Source: CAWAMR01 sp963783095 (lineage in GTDB: Bacteria > Planctomycetota > Planctomycetia > Gemmatales > Gemmataceae). From it: a stretch of 64,000 nt of DNA. Positions within the stretch are counted from its first letter, which is position 1; each line of letters opens with the position of its first letter. The DNA is taken from NCBI GenBank assembly GCA_963783095.1, contig CAWAMR010000008.1, forward strand, positions 310,001-374,000. The letters are read 5' to 3'. The translations under genes were made by a program, and so were the position numbers. The notes under the pieces were generated by a model. That model was not told the DNA's origin. It saw only the letters and a list, made by a program, of their open reading frames with translations, and ran no database searches. Of this stretch, positions 10,819-21,052 are shown one piece after another.

Positions 10819-11712
10819 ATGGACCGACTATCTGCTACCGAATGGAAAGCTCGATCCAGGTACCACCAGGATCGGCTTTCCCCATTCGCTGTGGAGCGCA
10901 CCGCCCGGATGGCAGATGGTATCAAACATCCGGTGCATGACTTCCTCTTTGAATATTACTCCTTTCGACCCGCGCAACTGGTGCGCTGGTCGCCAGGCAC
11001 CAACGTCTTGCTCGAAGGAGCATCACCAGGCGATATTCCCTGGAAGGAATTCAGCCCGACCGACGGCGGCCTGATCCTCCGCGCGGAAGATTTTCCCGAA
11101 CATCGGCTATCCTACCTCCACTGGGCGCAAAATTATCTGCAAGCGGTCGCCGACCGGCCCGCATCACACCATTGCTTCGGCCTGCACGAATGGGCGATGG
11201 TCTATCGCGAGCCCAAGATCCGCCACTCGACCACATCGCTTCGGCTGACAACCGAGGAGATCGCGGCTATCGTGGAGGCCGATGGCGTTCGCTGTACCCA
11301 TTACGATGCCTTTCGTTTTTTCACAAAAGAAGCGGTTCCGTTGAATCGGCTCCATCTTGCCCGCAAGACGACAACCGAGCACGATCAAAAAGGCTGCATT
11401 CACGTAACGATGGATCTCTACCGCTTCGCGTACAAGATCGCTCCCTGGTGTAATGGAGAACTTCTCGGTGATGCGTTTCTTTTGGCCTGGGAAGCAAGGC
11501 AACTCGACATGCGCGCGAGTCCTTATGATTTAGGAGCGCTGGGACTTGAACCAATCCTGATTGAAACGCGCGAAGGCCGCGAAGAATATGTGGAAGCCCA
11601 ACGCGAGCTATCGAAAAAGAGCGAACCAATCCGTGATCGGCTTATTCAGCAGTATCACAATTTGTTGCTGCTCCGCAGCGATGAAGAAGCGGCTGTGCAA
11701 ACCGAATACTGA
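10819..11712 (+). CDS. Conserved hypothetical protein, similar to proteins named 3-methyladenine DNA glycosylase
   Basis: A 297-residue soluble protein. The pattern HPVHDFLFEYYSFRPAQLVRWSPG and PWKEF recalls a family that databases often label 3-methyladenine DNA glycosylase. I see no HhH-GPD or AAG active-site signature, so that label is doubtful. The middle includes HHCFGLHEWAMVY and a Cys/His-rich segment ending GCIHVTMDLYRFAYK. It starts 5 bases after trxB and may be translated from the same message. Function left open. Confidence 0.6.
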   Translation: MDRLSATEWKARSRYHQDRLSPFAVERTARMADGIKHPVHDFLFEYYSFRPAQLVRWSPGTNVLLEGASPGDIPWKEFSPTDGGLILRAEDFPEHRLSYLHWAQNYLQAVADRPASHHCFGLHEWAMVYREPKIRHSTTSLRLTTEEIAAIVEADGVRCTHYDAFRFFTKEAVPLNRLHLARKTTTEHDQKGCIHVTMDLYRFAYKIAPWCNGELLGDAFLLAWEARQLDMRASPYDLGALGLEPILIETREGREEYVEAQRELSKKSEPIRDRLIQQYHNLLLLRSDEEAAVQTEY

Positions 11713-11745
11713 TGTGTTGATTTCAAGTTTTGCGTCCTTTTTTGC

Positions 11746-12144
11746 CTAACTCGCAACGCCGGCATCGATCTGAAAAATCATTCGCCAGAGACGGTCTGAT
11801 TCTCCACGCTCGATGATCTGGATCGGTGTTTGGCCCTCAAATGCCGGGTTCGGCGAGCGCATCCATTCTCCCAGTTGATCGCCAGGAATCAATTCGCTTA
11901 ATGCAGCCTGCAGTCGCTGCGTTTCAACGAGTTTCTGCCGAGCAGATTCGCTGAGCGACTTGCCGCTTTCCCAACCGGCAATCGAACGCAACGAATAGCC
12001 CGTGATGCGGGCCATTTCCCCCTGTGAAAAACCCATTTTAGTACGGATTTCACTGATGTTAATTCTTCCACACTTCGGCACCATGAGCGGCATTTTTTTC
12101 TTGGTGGCCACAGCCTTTGACGCGGGTAGCTGGTTTGTGGACAT
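11746..12144 (-). CDS. Xre/MbcA/ParS-type antitoxin of a RES-Xre module
   Basis: The protein has a helix-turn-helix (INISEIRTKMGFSQGEMARI then GYSLRSIAGWESGK). A C-terminal DUF2384-type segment follows (PNPAFEGQTPIQIIERGESD and RLWRMIF). Such antitoxins bind and block RES toxins and repress their own operon. The frame is open further upstream to 12246, but I chose the ATG at 12144 because CAGGAG lies just upstream. It overlaps the 3' end of the toxin gene by 86 bases. The gene order toxin then antitoxin is seen in several RES-Xre loci. Confidence 0.78.
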   Translation of the reverse strand: MSTNQLPASKAVATKKKMPLMVPKCGRINISEIRTKMGFSQGEMARITGYSLRSIAGWESGKSLSESARQKLVETQRLQAALSELIPGDQLGEWMRSPNPAFEGQTPIQIIERGESDRLWRMIFQIDAGVAS

Positions 12145-12817
12145 CAGAAGCTCCTGACATGGCACTTTCGCGGAGGATCGTTGCATGCAATTTTGCATGC
12201 AATCCATCATAGCTCGGCTTCCCGAGTTTGTCCAGTTCGCGGGCATTGATAACTTCCATCGTGCTTTTGTTCGTCAGTCGCTCCGGGAACACAAGCAGAT
12301 TGACACCCCTTTTATCGAGCTTTGATGGTACCAACAGACCTTGAAATCCCGCCTCAAAAGCCACTCGACCTATGGCCTGAGTTAGGGCTTCCTCTTTTCT
12401 GGCCATGATTGCCCGCCAATCTTCGGCCAACAGCGTTTTCATCGGCTCGGGAAGTGTCTTTGCGATAGCTGGGCGAGTCAAATTGAGAATGCTTTCGAGT
12501 TCGATCCGAATTGCTACAACTACTTTGGGGAAACTTTTTGAAATCGGCAATCTGTAATACCGGAAGTGCTCGTTTGCTTCCCGTAATGCAGTTTCCGGCT
12601 CCCGGCTCAAATAAACCACTTTCATGATCTTGAGCGGATTCCAACGACCTCCTGCTCTGTAGGCTCCAATGCCCGAGACAATATCTTTAGCCGTTGTGTG
12701 CCGAGGGCCAGCAACACGGTAATACTCGCCCGACATCGATTGCGAGTTCGCTCTCTGTGTTGCGAACCAATCGGTAAATTCTGCTGTCCGCGGGTGTTCG
12801 TCGAGTTTCACAAACAC
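12059..12817 (-). CDS. RES-domain toxin
   Basis: The RES signature is visible: YRVAGPRHTTAKDIVSGIGA, then YRAGGRWNPLKIMKVVYLSR and PETALREANEHFRYY. Arg, Tyr and Glu residues fit the NAD-degrading fold (family knowledge from MbcT and Res). Expression would deplete NAD, held in check by the downstream Xre antitoxin. The last 30 residues (from about SGASDVHKP) overlap the antitoxin gene and look unlike RES tails. An undetected one-base error could make the toxin end in a TGATG overlap at the antitoxin start instead. The fold assignment is firm; the exact C-terminus is not. Confidence 0.8.
   Translation of the reverse strand: MFVKLDEHPRTAEFTDWFATQRANSQSMSGEYYRVAGPRHTTAKDIVSGIGAYRAGGRWNPLKIMKVVYLSREPETALREANEHFRYYRLPISKSFPKVVVAIRIELESILNLTRPAIAKTLPEPMKTLLAEDWRAIMARKEEALTQAIGRVAFEAGFQGLLVPSKLDKRGVNLLVFPERLTNKSTMEVINARELDKLGKPSYDGLHAKLHATILRESAMSGASDVHKPATRVKGCGHQEKNAAHGAEVWKN
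12181..12202. promoter_or_regulatory. Two tandem 10-bp palindromes before the antitoxin start
   Basis: TTGCATGCAA occurs twice, at 12181-12190 and 12193-12202, each perfectly self-complementary, with centres 12 bp apart, about one helical turn. It lies 37 bp upstream of the chosen antitoxin ATG. Repeated palindromes at one-turn spacing are typical of operators bound by Xre-type dimers, so an internal autoregulatory operator is a reasonable inference. Confidence 0.45.
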
Positions 12818-12918
12818 CCCCTCTTGAATTTCCTAATCGGTTCAATCGGTTCAACTTATTTTCATAACTCTGTCGCCAAAAACATGGACAACGTTGACGC
12901 AGGATGCGATCTGCTCGT

Positions 12919-14611
12919 TCAGTTCTGGCCGCCCTTCCTTAGCGCCTTCCCTGGCTTTTCCCCGGTGTGTTTCCCCTTCTCCAAAACCACCTTGCCGTTG
13001 ACGATGACATACTCAATCCCCTCGTTGTACTGGAAAGGCTGCGTATACGTCGATCGGTCGATGATCCGCCCGGCATCGAAGAGAGTGATGTCGGCAAAAT
13101 TTCCCTCATGCAACAAGCCGCGATCTCGAATCCCGACCTTGGCGGCATTCAAGCGATGTCATTTTGCGAATGGCATCTTCCAGCGGCAGTAAACTGCGCT
13201 GGCGAACATAGACTCCCAAGATGCGCGGGAAGGTGCCGAAATTGCGCGGATGCGGATTGCCCGCGCGCAAGCGCCCTCGATGGCGTAGGCCGAGCCGTCC
13301 GAGCCGATCGAGCACCACGGCTGCTCCAGCGCCAGGTTCATGTCCTTCTCCGTGTGATGCTCGTAAACCGTCGGGATCGAGCCGCCTTCCTCGATCAGCA
13401 TGTCGAACATCACGTCGAGCGGATCGGGGGTCGGGATCTTTGCCTTTGCTCTTTGCGGCAATGATGCGGTCCATCGTCAGCCCTTCGTAACTTCCCTTGC
13501 CGGCGATCAACATGCGCGACCAGTCGCCGCCGACGGCGGTGTAATGGTTGTACCAGCCCGGCAATCCTTCGCGGATCTCTTTCTTGAGACGGTGCGGTCG
13601 GTCGGATCCTTGAGCCGGGCGAGCATCTTCGCCGTGCCGCCTTCGTGTGCCCAGGGCGGAATGATGCTGGCACAGGTTATTGTTGCCGCGCGTGTAGGGA
13701 TAAACGTTGGCCTGGACGTTGACGCCGCGTTTGCGGGCGGCTTCGATCAGGGCGATGATCTCGTTCATCCGACCCCAGAGTTTCTGCTCGGCGATCTTGA
13801 TGTGAATGATGTCCACCGGAATACGTGCCCGTTCGCCGATGGCGATGGCTTCCTTGACCGACTTTGAGAACCTCCGTGCCCTCGTTGCGAATGTGCGTGG
13901 AGAAAATGCCGCCGTGTTTGGCCACGACTTTGCACAGACTCGACGATGTCGTCGGTGGTGGTCAATGAACCGGGCGGCCTGGCCAGCAGGCTCGACAGGC
14001 CGAAGCGCTCCGTCCTTCATCGCCTCGTCGACCAGCTTCTTCATTTGCTCCAACTGGGCGGGTGTCGGCCGTCGAACGATCGTTCCCATGACCGATCTGC
14101 CAGATGTTATCCAGACCGACGTAGGAGGCGACGTTGACCGAAATCCCGCCGCGTTCCAGCGAGTCGAAATAACCGGCAAGCGTGGTCCAGCGACTGCGAT
14201 TTGCCCTTCACTGTTTGCGAGAGGTGATGTCAGTTTGCCCTGATATGGGCCGGCGATTGACCTTCGCCGAGAAACTCCGTGGTAACGCCTTGTCGAATTT
14301 TGCTCTGAGCGGCACCGTCTTCGAGGAGCAGGAAATCGGAATGCGAGTGCATGTCGATGAAGCCCGGCGCGACGACCAGGCCCTTGGCGTCGATCTCGCG
14401 CTTCGTCGGGGCAGCTGGAACTCGCCCAACGGCGACGATTCGATCACCGCGAATGGCGCACGTCGCCGTAGAACCAGGGATTGCCGGTGCCATCGACGAT
14501 CTTGCCGTTGCGTATGACGAGGTCGTAGGGGGCGGGAGGCTCTTTGGCATCCAGACCGGTGGCGGAGAGGAATACCGGAGAGAGAAGAAGGAAAACGGAG
14601 GTGATTTTCAT
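12919..14611 (-). CDS. Secreted N-acyl-D-amino-acid deacylase-type amidohydrolase, heavily frameshifted
   Basis: From the ATG at 14611 the protein begins with a signal peptide (MKITSVFLLLSPVFLSATGL), then KEPPAPYDLVIRNGKIVDGTG. The metal-binding GFIDMHSHSD follows, then IFSTHIRNEG, VDIIHIKIAEQKLWGRMNE, GSDGSAYAIEGA, and a C-terminal amidohydrolase strand region with ADITLFDAGRIIDRSTY. This is the D-aminoacylase branch, which hydrolyses N-acylated D-amino acids. The frame changes roughly ten times across the gene; all pieces lie in order and together give a normal length of about 560 residues. The exact sequence is unreliable. Confidence 0.75.
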
Positions 14612-14731
14612 GGGTCACAGTCGTAATAGAGTTAAGGTGGAATCAGGCGCTGCGCCGCTGGTTAAGGATCGTTGCTCTCGGGCTTTTCAAAACGATTCCC
14701 GATGTTCTCTTCGGTTCGATGCCAGACCGAA

Positions 14732-15903
14732 TTAGTTTTCTCGTGGAGCGGCTCTCAAGACCATTGGCGGCCTGGAATGGTACACTTTGTGAAACAAGTT
14801 CAGAAACAAACCCATCGTCAGTGCCGAAGCGATTGAGGTCCAATTATTCTGAAAGTATAAGAGGACCGCAGTAGACGCAAGTATTGCTAAAACATTGTCC
14901 CAGACGATTCGATTCGGGTCGTAGCTCGCCTTGATGATGACGATCGAGATTACATTTTCAAGCCCCTCGACCAGGATGCCTCCTATGAGGGCATTCCAGA
15001 CGACGGCGACGTAGAGAAAGTTACTCTGAAAAGACAGGACGTGGAATGGTTCGAGAAAGGCGGCGGCCAGGAGGCAGCTCAATGGAAAAACGATCGCACA
15101 GGCTAGAAGCTGACGTTTGGGGTTGAACATGTCACGCTCGTAAGCTCGATAGATCGGGAGCTTTCGGACTCCGAACAACCAGCCCAGGACGCGAATGGTG
15201 AGCAGTCGGGCAGCACGCTGGAGCAGAAGAGCAAACATGAGGCGCAAACGCACTCCATACCAAGAAATCTCCCCCAAAGAAACTCATTGACTTACTTTGA
15301 TCGCCCATCTGTCGAGGATTCCACATATCTTGCCAAGCAAATGCCATGTAGCCGACATCATCATTGGGGTAATACATGTGCAAGAAGAACATCGCACAGC
15401 GGGTAGGCCATGCCGCCTGCCAGCATCTGCGACTGAAAACTCGGATCGGCGGGGTCGCTTCTGAAGTGATTGATAAGTGCTTTCACTTCGGTGGATTTGC
15501 GGTCATGTGCCGTAAGGCGACCGACAGCGGCTGTCACTGCTTCTACGTCGGAGCAGTTTTCAACTCCCCGTTCCTCATGAGCAATTTGTCGGCCCCAGGC
15601 GCAAAAGGCAACCCAGACATCGCTCCCAAATCGCGTCACATCGCCAAGTTTTCCGAGCAGAAAGGCTTTCTGGTCTGCCAATGGTGCCTGCGGGTCATAA
15701 CCCTGAAAGCGGGCTTTGTTCTTTTCCCTGAGCTGGTAAATGGTGATATCTTGGACCGAGACATTATGCTTGTGCGCTTGATTGATGATCGGCACGAAGA
15801 ACCAGTAGAAAACGATCGGGGTTCCCAATAAGAACCCGTAGAGGAGGAGCGTGAAGCACAACCTCACAATTCTTCGCGGTTCACCCGGATTTGGATGATT
15901 CAT
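14732..15903 (-). CDS. Multi-pass membrane protein, unknown function, frameshifted
   Basis: Three pieces join to about 390 residues. The N-terminal part has a membrane helix (LCFTLLLYGFLLGTPIVFYW) and a polar region ending MAYPLC. A middle piece follows (MFFLHMYYPNDDVGYMAFAW). The C-terminal part has at least four hydrophobic helices (LLACAIVFPLSCLLAAAFL, LYVAVVWNALIGGILVEGL and others). Frame changes near 15385 and 15265 join them. Two adjacent genes would be an alternative reading. No family recognised. Confidence 0.55.
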
Positions 15904-16002
15904 ATTATCAACAATCGCTTTCGCACCTCGGACTTGGTTTGCTCCTACGGGATCAACGGATTCGCAATCCGGCGCAGGCTGCGCTGTACGTATGCTCCAA
16001 CT

Positions 16003-16305
16003 CTAATTGAACGGCGAAATCTGCAGCAAGCCAGAGCGGAAGTATCGGCAAACTTCAGTGAGAGTGGCAATTCCTCCGCCATTTAGCTCGCGTTCATCTT
16101 CATGCGGATATGCGCCTGCCGATTCCAATGTCCCGATATCCACCTCGACCTCGGCACCAAGACGCACGCGCTGGGCTGCGGCGTAGCGTTCCGGAAGATA
16201 GGCTTCGTTGAGTCGATGAACGATCATCGATGCCCAGTCGCTATGGAGTGATTCCCAGGCGTGCGTATCGGAGAGAGGTGGATGAAAATGGTCGTGAAGC
16301 GGCAT
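16003..16305 (-). CDS. DUF4058-like protein, short and possibly truncated
   Basis: MPLHDHFHPPLSDTHAWESL at the start and SMIVHRLNEAYLPERYAAAQ with VRLGAEVEVDIGTLE match the opening of a DUF4058/Uma2-like family common in planctomycetes and cyanobacteria. Family members are usually more than twice this length; this one stops after about 100 residues. It is either a truncated gene or another product of the indels in this assembly. Function unknown. Confidence 0.5.
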   Translation of the reverse strand: MPLHDHFHPPLSDTHAWESLHSDWASMIVHRLNEAYLPERYAAAQRVRLGAEVEVDIGTLESAGAYPHEDERELNGGGIATLTEVCRYFRSGLLQISPFN

Positions 16306-16322
16306 CGGTTCTCTCCAATAGC

Positions 16323-16643
16323 TCAAACGTCATTGCGACACGCATCATTATACTGCAAGCGGTTCGCCTCAACTGTTCCCGAAGATGTGGAAGAATTTGC
16401 CGGACCAATGGGAACGTACAGGTCAGATGTGTCAACTCCTGGTCCTTGATGTCCGGTAACGACGCGATCGTCGGGAGATCCACTCGCATCGAGTCCTCTT
16501 CTTCGAAAGTCACCGGAACCGGCAGGTTGCGACGCTTCGCGTCGTGTCCGGCTCGGCTCGCCGGACCTACCCAAGTCGGAAACCACCTGTGAAATGAAGC
16601 AGGCCGCTATTGTGATGATGATTGCCGAAATGGTTACTCGCAT
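16323..16643 (-). CDS. Small exported hypothetical protein
   Basis: A very good ribosome site (CAGGAGG, 8 bases before the ATG at 16643) is followed by an apparent signal peptide (MRVTISAIIITIAACFISQV). About 35 codons in, another frame (to 16241) reads more like protein, starting NLPVPVTFEEEDSMRVDLPT. The true product may therefore be a secreted protein ending near 16241, with one base error in between. No family recognised. Confidence 0.4.
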   Translation of the reverse strand: MRVTISAIIITIAACFISQVVSDLGRSGEPSRTRREASQPAGSGDFRRRGLDASGSPDDRVVTGHQGPGVDTSDLYVPIGPANSSTSSGTVEANRLQYNDACRNDV

Positions 16644-16750
16644 GATTGGAACCTCCTGAGTCTATTGTTCATTGCGGTCCAACAATCGCAAATCTTCAAA
16701 TGATCGGTCAAGAGCAGTCTTGTGTTTTTCGGGAAATCGTAAGGTTCCAT

Positions 16751-16784
16751 AACTGAACACTGAAAAACTGAACACTAAACACTG
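16751..16784. repeat. AACTGAACACTGAA-type short repeat
   Basis: An array of the short words TGAACACT, TGAAAAAC and TAAACACTG, just past the 3' end of carB. Related arrays occur at 48434-48486 and 61964-62040 in this window, always between genes. Possibly part of a dispersed repeat family or a transcript-end structure. Confidence 0.5.
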
Positions 16785-16822
16785 TTTTCATTTCGCAAAC
16801 CGATCCTGTAGCGCGGTAACGG

Positions 16823-19800
16823 TCAACTCGCGCTCCGCAGCGCCCGGCACGCCTCCACCGCAGCCTGGGCTCCTGCCAGGGTGGTAATGCACGTTACGCG
16901 ATGAGTTACCGCCCCGGAGCGAATCTTGCCCTCATCGGTGCGCCGACCCCTGCCGCTCGGCGTGTTCAGGATCATCGCGATCTCGCCGTTTTTCATGCGG
17001 TCGATCACGTTCGGCCTGCCTTCTTGAATCTTGGGAACCTCCTCAACCGTAATATGATGTTCGCGCAGCACTCGCGCTGTGCCGCGCGTTGCGATCAGGT
17101 AAAACCCCATCGACGCCAGATCTCTTGCCAGAGTGACCATCTCCAACTTGTCGGCATCGGCCACGGACAGGAAAATCGTCCCCTTCCGCGGCAACGGTGA
17201 GTTGGCGGCCATCTGCGATTTTGCGAAGGCCATCGGGAACGATTCGTCGATCCCCATCACTTCGCCTGTCGATTTCATTTCGGGGCCGAGGATGATGTCC
17301 ACACCAGGGAACTTATTGAACGGGAAGACGCTCTCCTTCACGGAAAAGTGCTTCGGCACCACCTCATCGGCGACGCCGAGTTCGGCCAGTGTCTTGCCCA
17401 CCATCACCAGTGCCGCCAGACGAGCCAGCGGCACACCGGTCGCCTTGGACACAAACGGGACCGTTCGGCTCGCACGCGGATTGGCTTCGAGAATGTAGAT
17501 CACCGGTTCTTGCAGCGTTTGGGAATTTTTTGTACCGCCCCAGCCCGCCACGGCGAACTGAATGTTCATCAACCCCTGGACCTTGAGTGCGGTCGTGAGA
17601 ATGCGGGATTGACGTTTGATCTCATCGACTACCTCGGCCGGCAAACTGTGCGGCGGAATGACGCAGGCAGAGTCCCCGGAGTGAATGCCCGCCTCCTCGA
17701 TATGCTGCATCACGCCGCCGATTACCACTTGGGTTCCGTCGCTCAAACAATCGACATCAACCTCAACAGCGTTTTCCAGGAACTTATCGATGAGGATCGG
17801 CTTGCCCGGCGAAGCCTCGATCGCCTTACCGACGAAGCGTTCCATTTCGCTATCGCTGTAAGCGATTTCCATGCCTCGACCGCCCAGAACGAAACTGGGC
17901 CGGACCAGGACCGGAAAACCAATTTTTCGCGGTGTGCAAGGCCCCTTGCAAGTCCATCGTGGTTCCGCTGGCAGGCTGCTTGATCCCCAATTCATCGATG
18001 AGTTTGCTGAAAAGCTTGCGGTCCTCGGCCGTCTCGATGCTTTCGACACTCGTGCCAATGATCGGCACTCCATTGGATTCGAGCGCCTTGGCCAGATTCA
18101 AAGGCGTCTGACCTCCGAACTGGACGATGACGCCGGCCGGCTCTACACGGTCGCAAATGTTCAAAACATCTTCAACGGTTAACGGTTCAAAAAACAGATG
18201 ATCGCTGGTGTCGTAATCGGTACTGACCGTTTCGGGGTTTGAATTGACCATGATGGTCTCGTACCCGGCCTTCCGAAGAGCCAGGACGGCCTGAACGCAA
18301 CAATAGTCAAACTCGATACCCTGGCCGATTCGGTTGGGCCCACCGCCCAGAATCATGATGCGGGGCTTGCCGCTGAACGGCCTGATTTCATCTTCTTGCG
18401 TGAGTTGACTCGACGACGTTCGAAACGGTGCTTCGTAAGTCGAATAGTAATAGGGTGTATACGCTTCGAATTCTGCGGCGCAGGTATCGACGAGTTTGAA
18501 GACCGGTGTGATTCCCAGATCTTTTCGCCGGCGTCGAATAACCACTTCGTTGCAGCGCCAGACGTTGGACAGTTGCCGATCGATGAAGCCCAACTGCTTC
18601 GCCTGAAGGAGAAGATCGGCATCCGCAGCGTCCACGGAAGGGCACTGGTATAGTTTGTCCTCAAACGCCACCAGGTCGAAAATCTGCATCAAAAACCAAG
18701 GGTCGATCTTGGTGTGGCGCTGGACCTCATCGACGGTCATCCCGGCTTTGAAGGCATAGCGGATGTACCAGATGCGCTCGGCGTTGGGCATGGCCAGTTT
18801 GCCAATGATTTGCTCGATCGAGGGCTGATCGGGCGTGCCCCACGGGTCGCGACGATCGCAGCCAAGCCCAAAGCGCCCCACCTCGAGACCGCGTAATGCC
18901 TTCTGCAGCGATTCCTTGAATGTTCGCCCGATCGCCATCGTCTCACCCACCGATTTCATCTGCGTCGTGAGGGTTGGATCGGCATCGGGAAATTTTTCAA
19001 AGTTGAAGCGCGGGATCTTGGTGACAACATAGTCAATGGTCGGCTCGAAGCTCGCCGGGGTTTCGCGGGTGATGTCGTTGCGAAGCTCGTCGAGCGTGTA
19101 GCCTACCGCAAGTTTTGCAGCGATTTTTGCGATCGGGTAACCCGTCGCCTTCGATGCCAGAGCGCTCGAACGGGAGACGCGCGGATTCATCTCGATCACG
19201 ATCATTCGCCCATTGACCGGATTCGTCGCAAACTGGATATTGGAGCCGCCCGTTTCGACGCCGATCTCGCGGATGATGAGCTTGGCGGCATCGCGCATCC
19301 GCTGATATTCCTTGTCGGACAAGGTCTGAATGGGAGCGACCGTGATGCTGTCGCCGGTGTGAACGCCCATCGGGTCGAGGTTTTCAATCGAACAGATGAT
19401 GACGACGTTATCGGCCTTGTCGCGCATCACCTCCAGCTCGAATTCCTTCCAGCCGATCACCGATTCCTCAATCAGTACTTCATGGGTCGGGCTGAGTTCG
19501 AGTCCATGACTCACCAGAGAGATGAATTCCTCCCGGTTGTAAGCGATGCCGCCGCCGCTGCCGCCGAGAGTAAAGCTCGGGCGCAGCACGCAGGGAGTGC
19601 CGACTTTATCGAGCATCTCAAGGGCCGAGCTTAGACTCTTGGCGACACCGCTCAGGGGAACATCCAGGCCGATCTTCAGCATGGCGTCCTTGAACTTTTG
19701 CCGGTCCTCGGCCTTGTCGATGACATCCGCCCGCGCCCCGATCATTTCCACATTGAATTTTTCCAGCACCTTATGCCGGAACAAATCCATCGCCGTATTG

Positions 19801-20087
19801 AGACCGGTTTGGCCGCCGAGAGTCGGCAGCAGCGCATCGGGCCGTTCTTTTTCGATGATTTTGGCGACAACTTCCCAGGTGATCGGTTCGATATAGGTTC
19901 GATCAGAAATGTCGGGATCGGTCATGATGGTGGCGGGGTTGGAGTTGACCAGCACCACCTCGTAGCCTTCTTCGCGAAGTGCCTTGCAAGCTTGAGTTCC
20001 GGAATAATCGAATTCGCAGCCTTGACCAATGATGATGGGACCAGAACCAATCAGCAGAATCTTGCGCAGGTCAGTACGTTTCGGCAT
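16823..20087 (-). CDS. carB: Carbamoyl-phosphate synthase large subunit, one frameshift
   Basis: It makes carbamoyl phosphate from ammonia (supplied by CarA), bicarbonate and two ATP, for arginine and pyrimidine synthesis. I chose the ATG at 20087 because it leads straight into the conserved KILLIGSGPIIIGQGCEFDY. Two ATP-grasp halves follow; the second starts near RIMILGGGPNRIGQGIEFDY. The C-terminal MGS-like allosteric domain contains LASMGFYLIATRGTARVL and NVIDRMKNGEIAMILNTP. The total of about 1088 residues is normal. One frame change near 17935 looks like loss of one G before GCACACC on the coding strand. carA is not in the window. Confidence 0.93.
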
Positions 20088-20255
20088 TGTTGTCGGATCC
20101 CGGCATCTACAATGTATTTTCATCCATCCTATGGATTGGAAAGGGGTCGTCTGCAAAACGACAAAAGAACCGATGGGTACCGATTCGCACAAGCACCCTT
20201 TGACGATCCGGGGTTAGGTCGCTCTTGCTGCTCCGCTGGCGGTTGATTAAGGATG

Positions 20256-20492
20256 CTAACTCTCGACGGCTCGGCCGGACAGGTCGCCGACAATCTCGCT
20301 AACACCCTCGTGGTCGAAGATTACGGGCACGCCTCCGGGTCCGGCGAACAGTGCTACTCCGTCTCGCTCCAGGATCGCCTCCGCATGATCGATCTCGTAT
20401 CGGCCCCCGCTGATCGTCACTATCGTGAACGGGCGAAACGGAGCTCGCTGCCTGAATGTTCGGATCGCGCCCGCGAATGTCTCCCGGTCCAT
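20256..20492 (-). CDS. Small conserved-type hypothetical protein
   Basis: A 78-residue protein with an excellent AAGGAGG ribosome site 8 bases before the ATG at 20492. The sequence FAGAIRTFRQRAPFRPFTIV followed by SGGRYEIDHAEAI is reminiscent of short planctomycete proteins that begin with a MxxExFxxxxRxxPFxPF pattern. No catalytic motif; function unknown. Confidence 0.6.
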   Translation of the reverse strand: MDRETFAGAIRTFRQRAPFRPFTIVTISGGRYEIDHAEAILERDGVALFAGPGGVPVIFDHEGVSEIVGDLSGRAVES

Positions 20493-20634
20493 ACCCAGCC
20501 TCCTTCAAAACTGAATTTTCCTTGGGATATTGTAGCAAATCCGATCGCCGCTACACCGAAATGATCGATCCTTCCCCGCTACGTGGCGCATGGCCCGACA
20601 AGATTTTGATCCTGGAGAAATGTCGCGCTTGGAG

Positions 20635-20640
20635 TATAAT
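20635..20640 (+). promoter_or_regulatory. Candidate -10 box for clpS
   Basis: A perfect TATAAT 45 bases upstream of the proposed ClpS start, preceded by the sequence GGAG. A clear -35 element is missing; TGGAGA at 20613-20618 sits at the right distance but is weak. Confidence 0.4.
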
Positions 20641-20684
20641 GCTAGACGGCAATGTTATTTACCCACCCACCGGGAGAATTGCCT

Positions 20685-21029
20685 GTGAACACTATTTTAG
20701 CCGCCGGAACCGGCACGCTACCGATGGTCGAGCCGGAAACGACGACCAAGGCGCGCATCCTACCGCCCTATAATGTCATCCTCGAAAACGATCCCGATCA
20801 CTCGATGGAATTCGTCATCGACGTCTTGCGCAAGGTATTCGGCTATCCCAACCCAAAAGCCTATCAACTGATGATGACCGCTCACGAATCCGGCGAAGCT
20901 GTGGTGTGGACGGGTGCCAAGGAAGTGGCCGAATTGAAAAAGGAACAGATGGAAACTTTCCACGAGATTCGTCAGCGCGACAACAAAGACCTTGGGCCGC
21001 TTGGCGTACGGATTGAGCCGACCGAATGA
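20685..21029 (+). CDS. clpS: ClpS-like ATP-dependent protease adaptor
   Basis: The ClpS core is visible: YNVILENDPDHSMEFVIDVL, RKVFGYPNPKAYQLMMTAHE, SGEAVVWTGAKEVAELKKEQ. ClpS binds the N-domain of ClpA/ClpC and delivers N-degron substrates to ClpP. The Asn-Asp pair and the Met/His of the binding pocket region are present. I chose the GTG at 20685 (GGGAGAA site upstream); a longer frame starting at 20652 lacks a ribosome site. It lies 23 bases before the TIM-barrel gene. Confidence 0.8.
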   Translation: MNTILAAGTGTLPMVEPETTTKARILPPYNVILENDPDHSMEFVIDVLRKVFGYPNPKAYQLMMTAHESGEAVVWTGAKEVAELKKEQMETFHEIRQRDNKDLGPLGVRIEPTE

Positions 21030-21052
21030 GTTTCCTCTCTCCTGGAGTATAC

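Noticed and set aside
20140..20250. Possible tRNA in the gap near carB
   Set aside because: No cloverleaf or T-arm consensus could be fitted.
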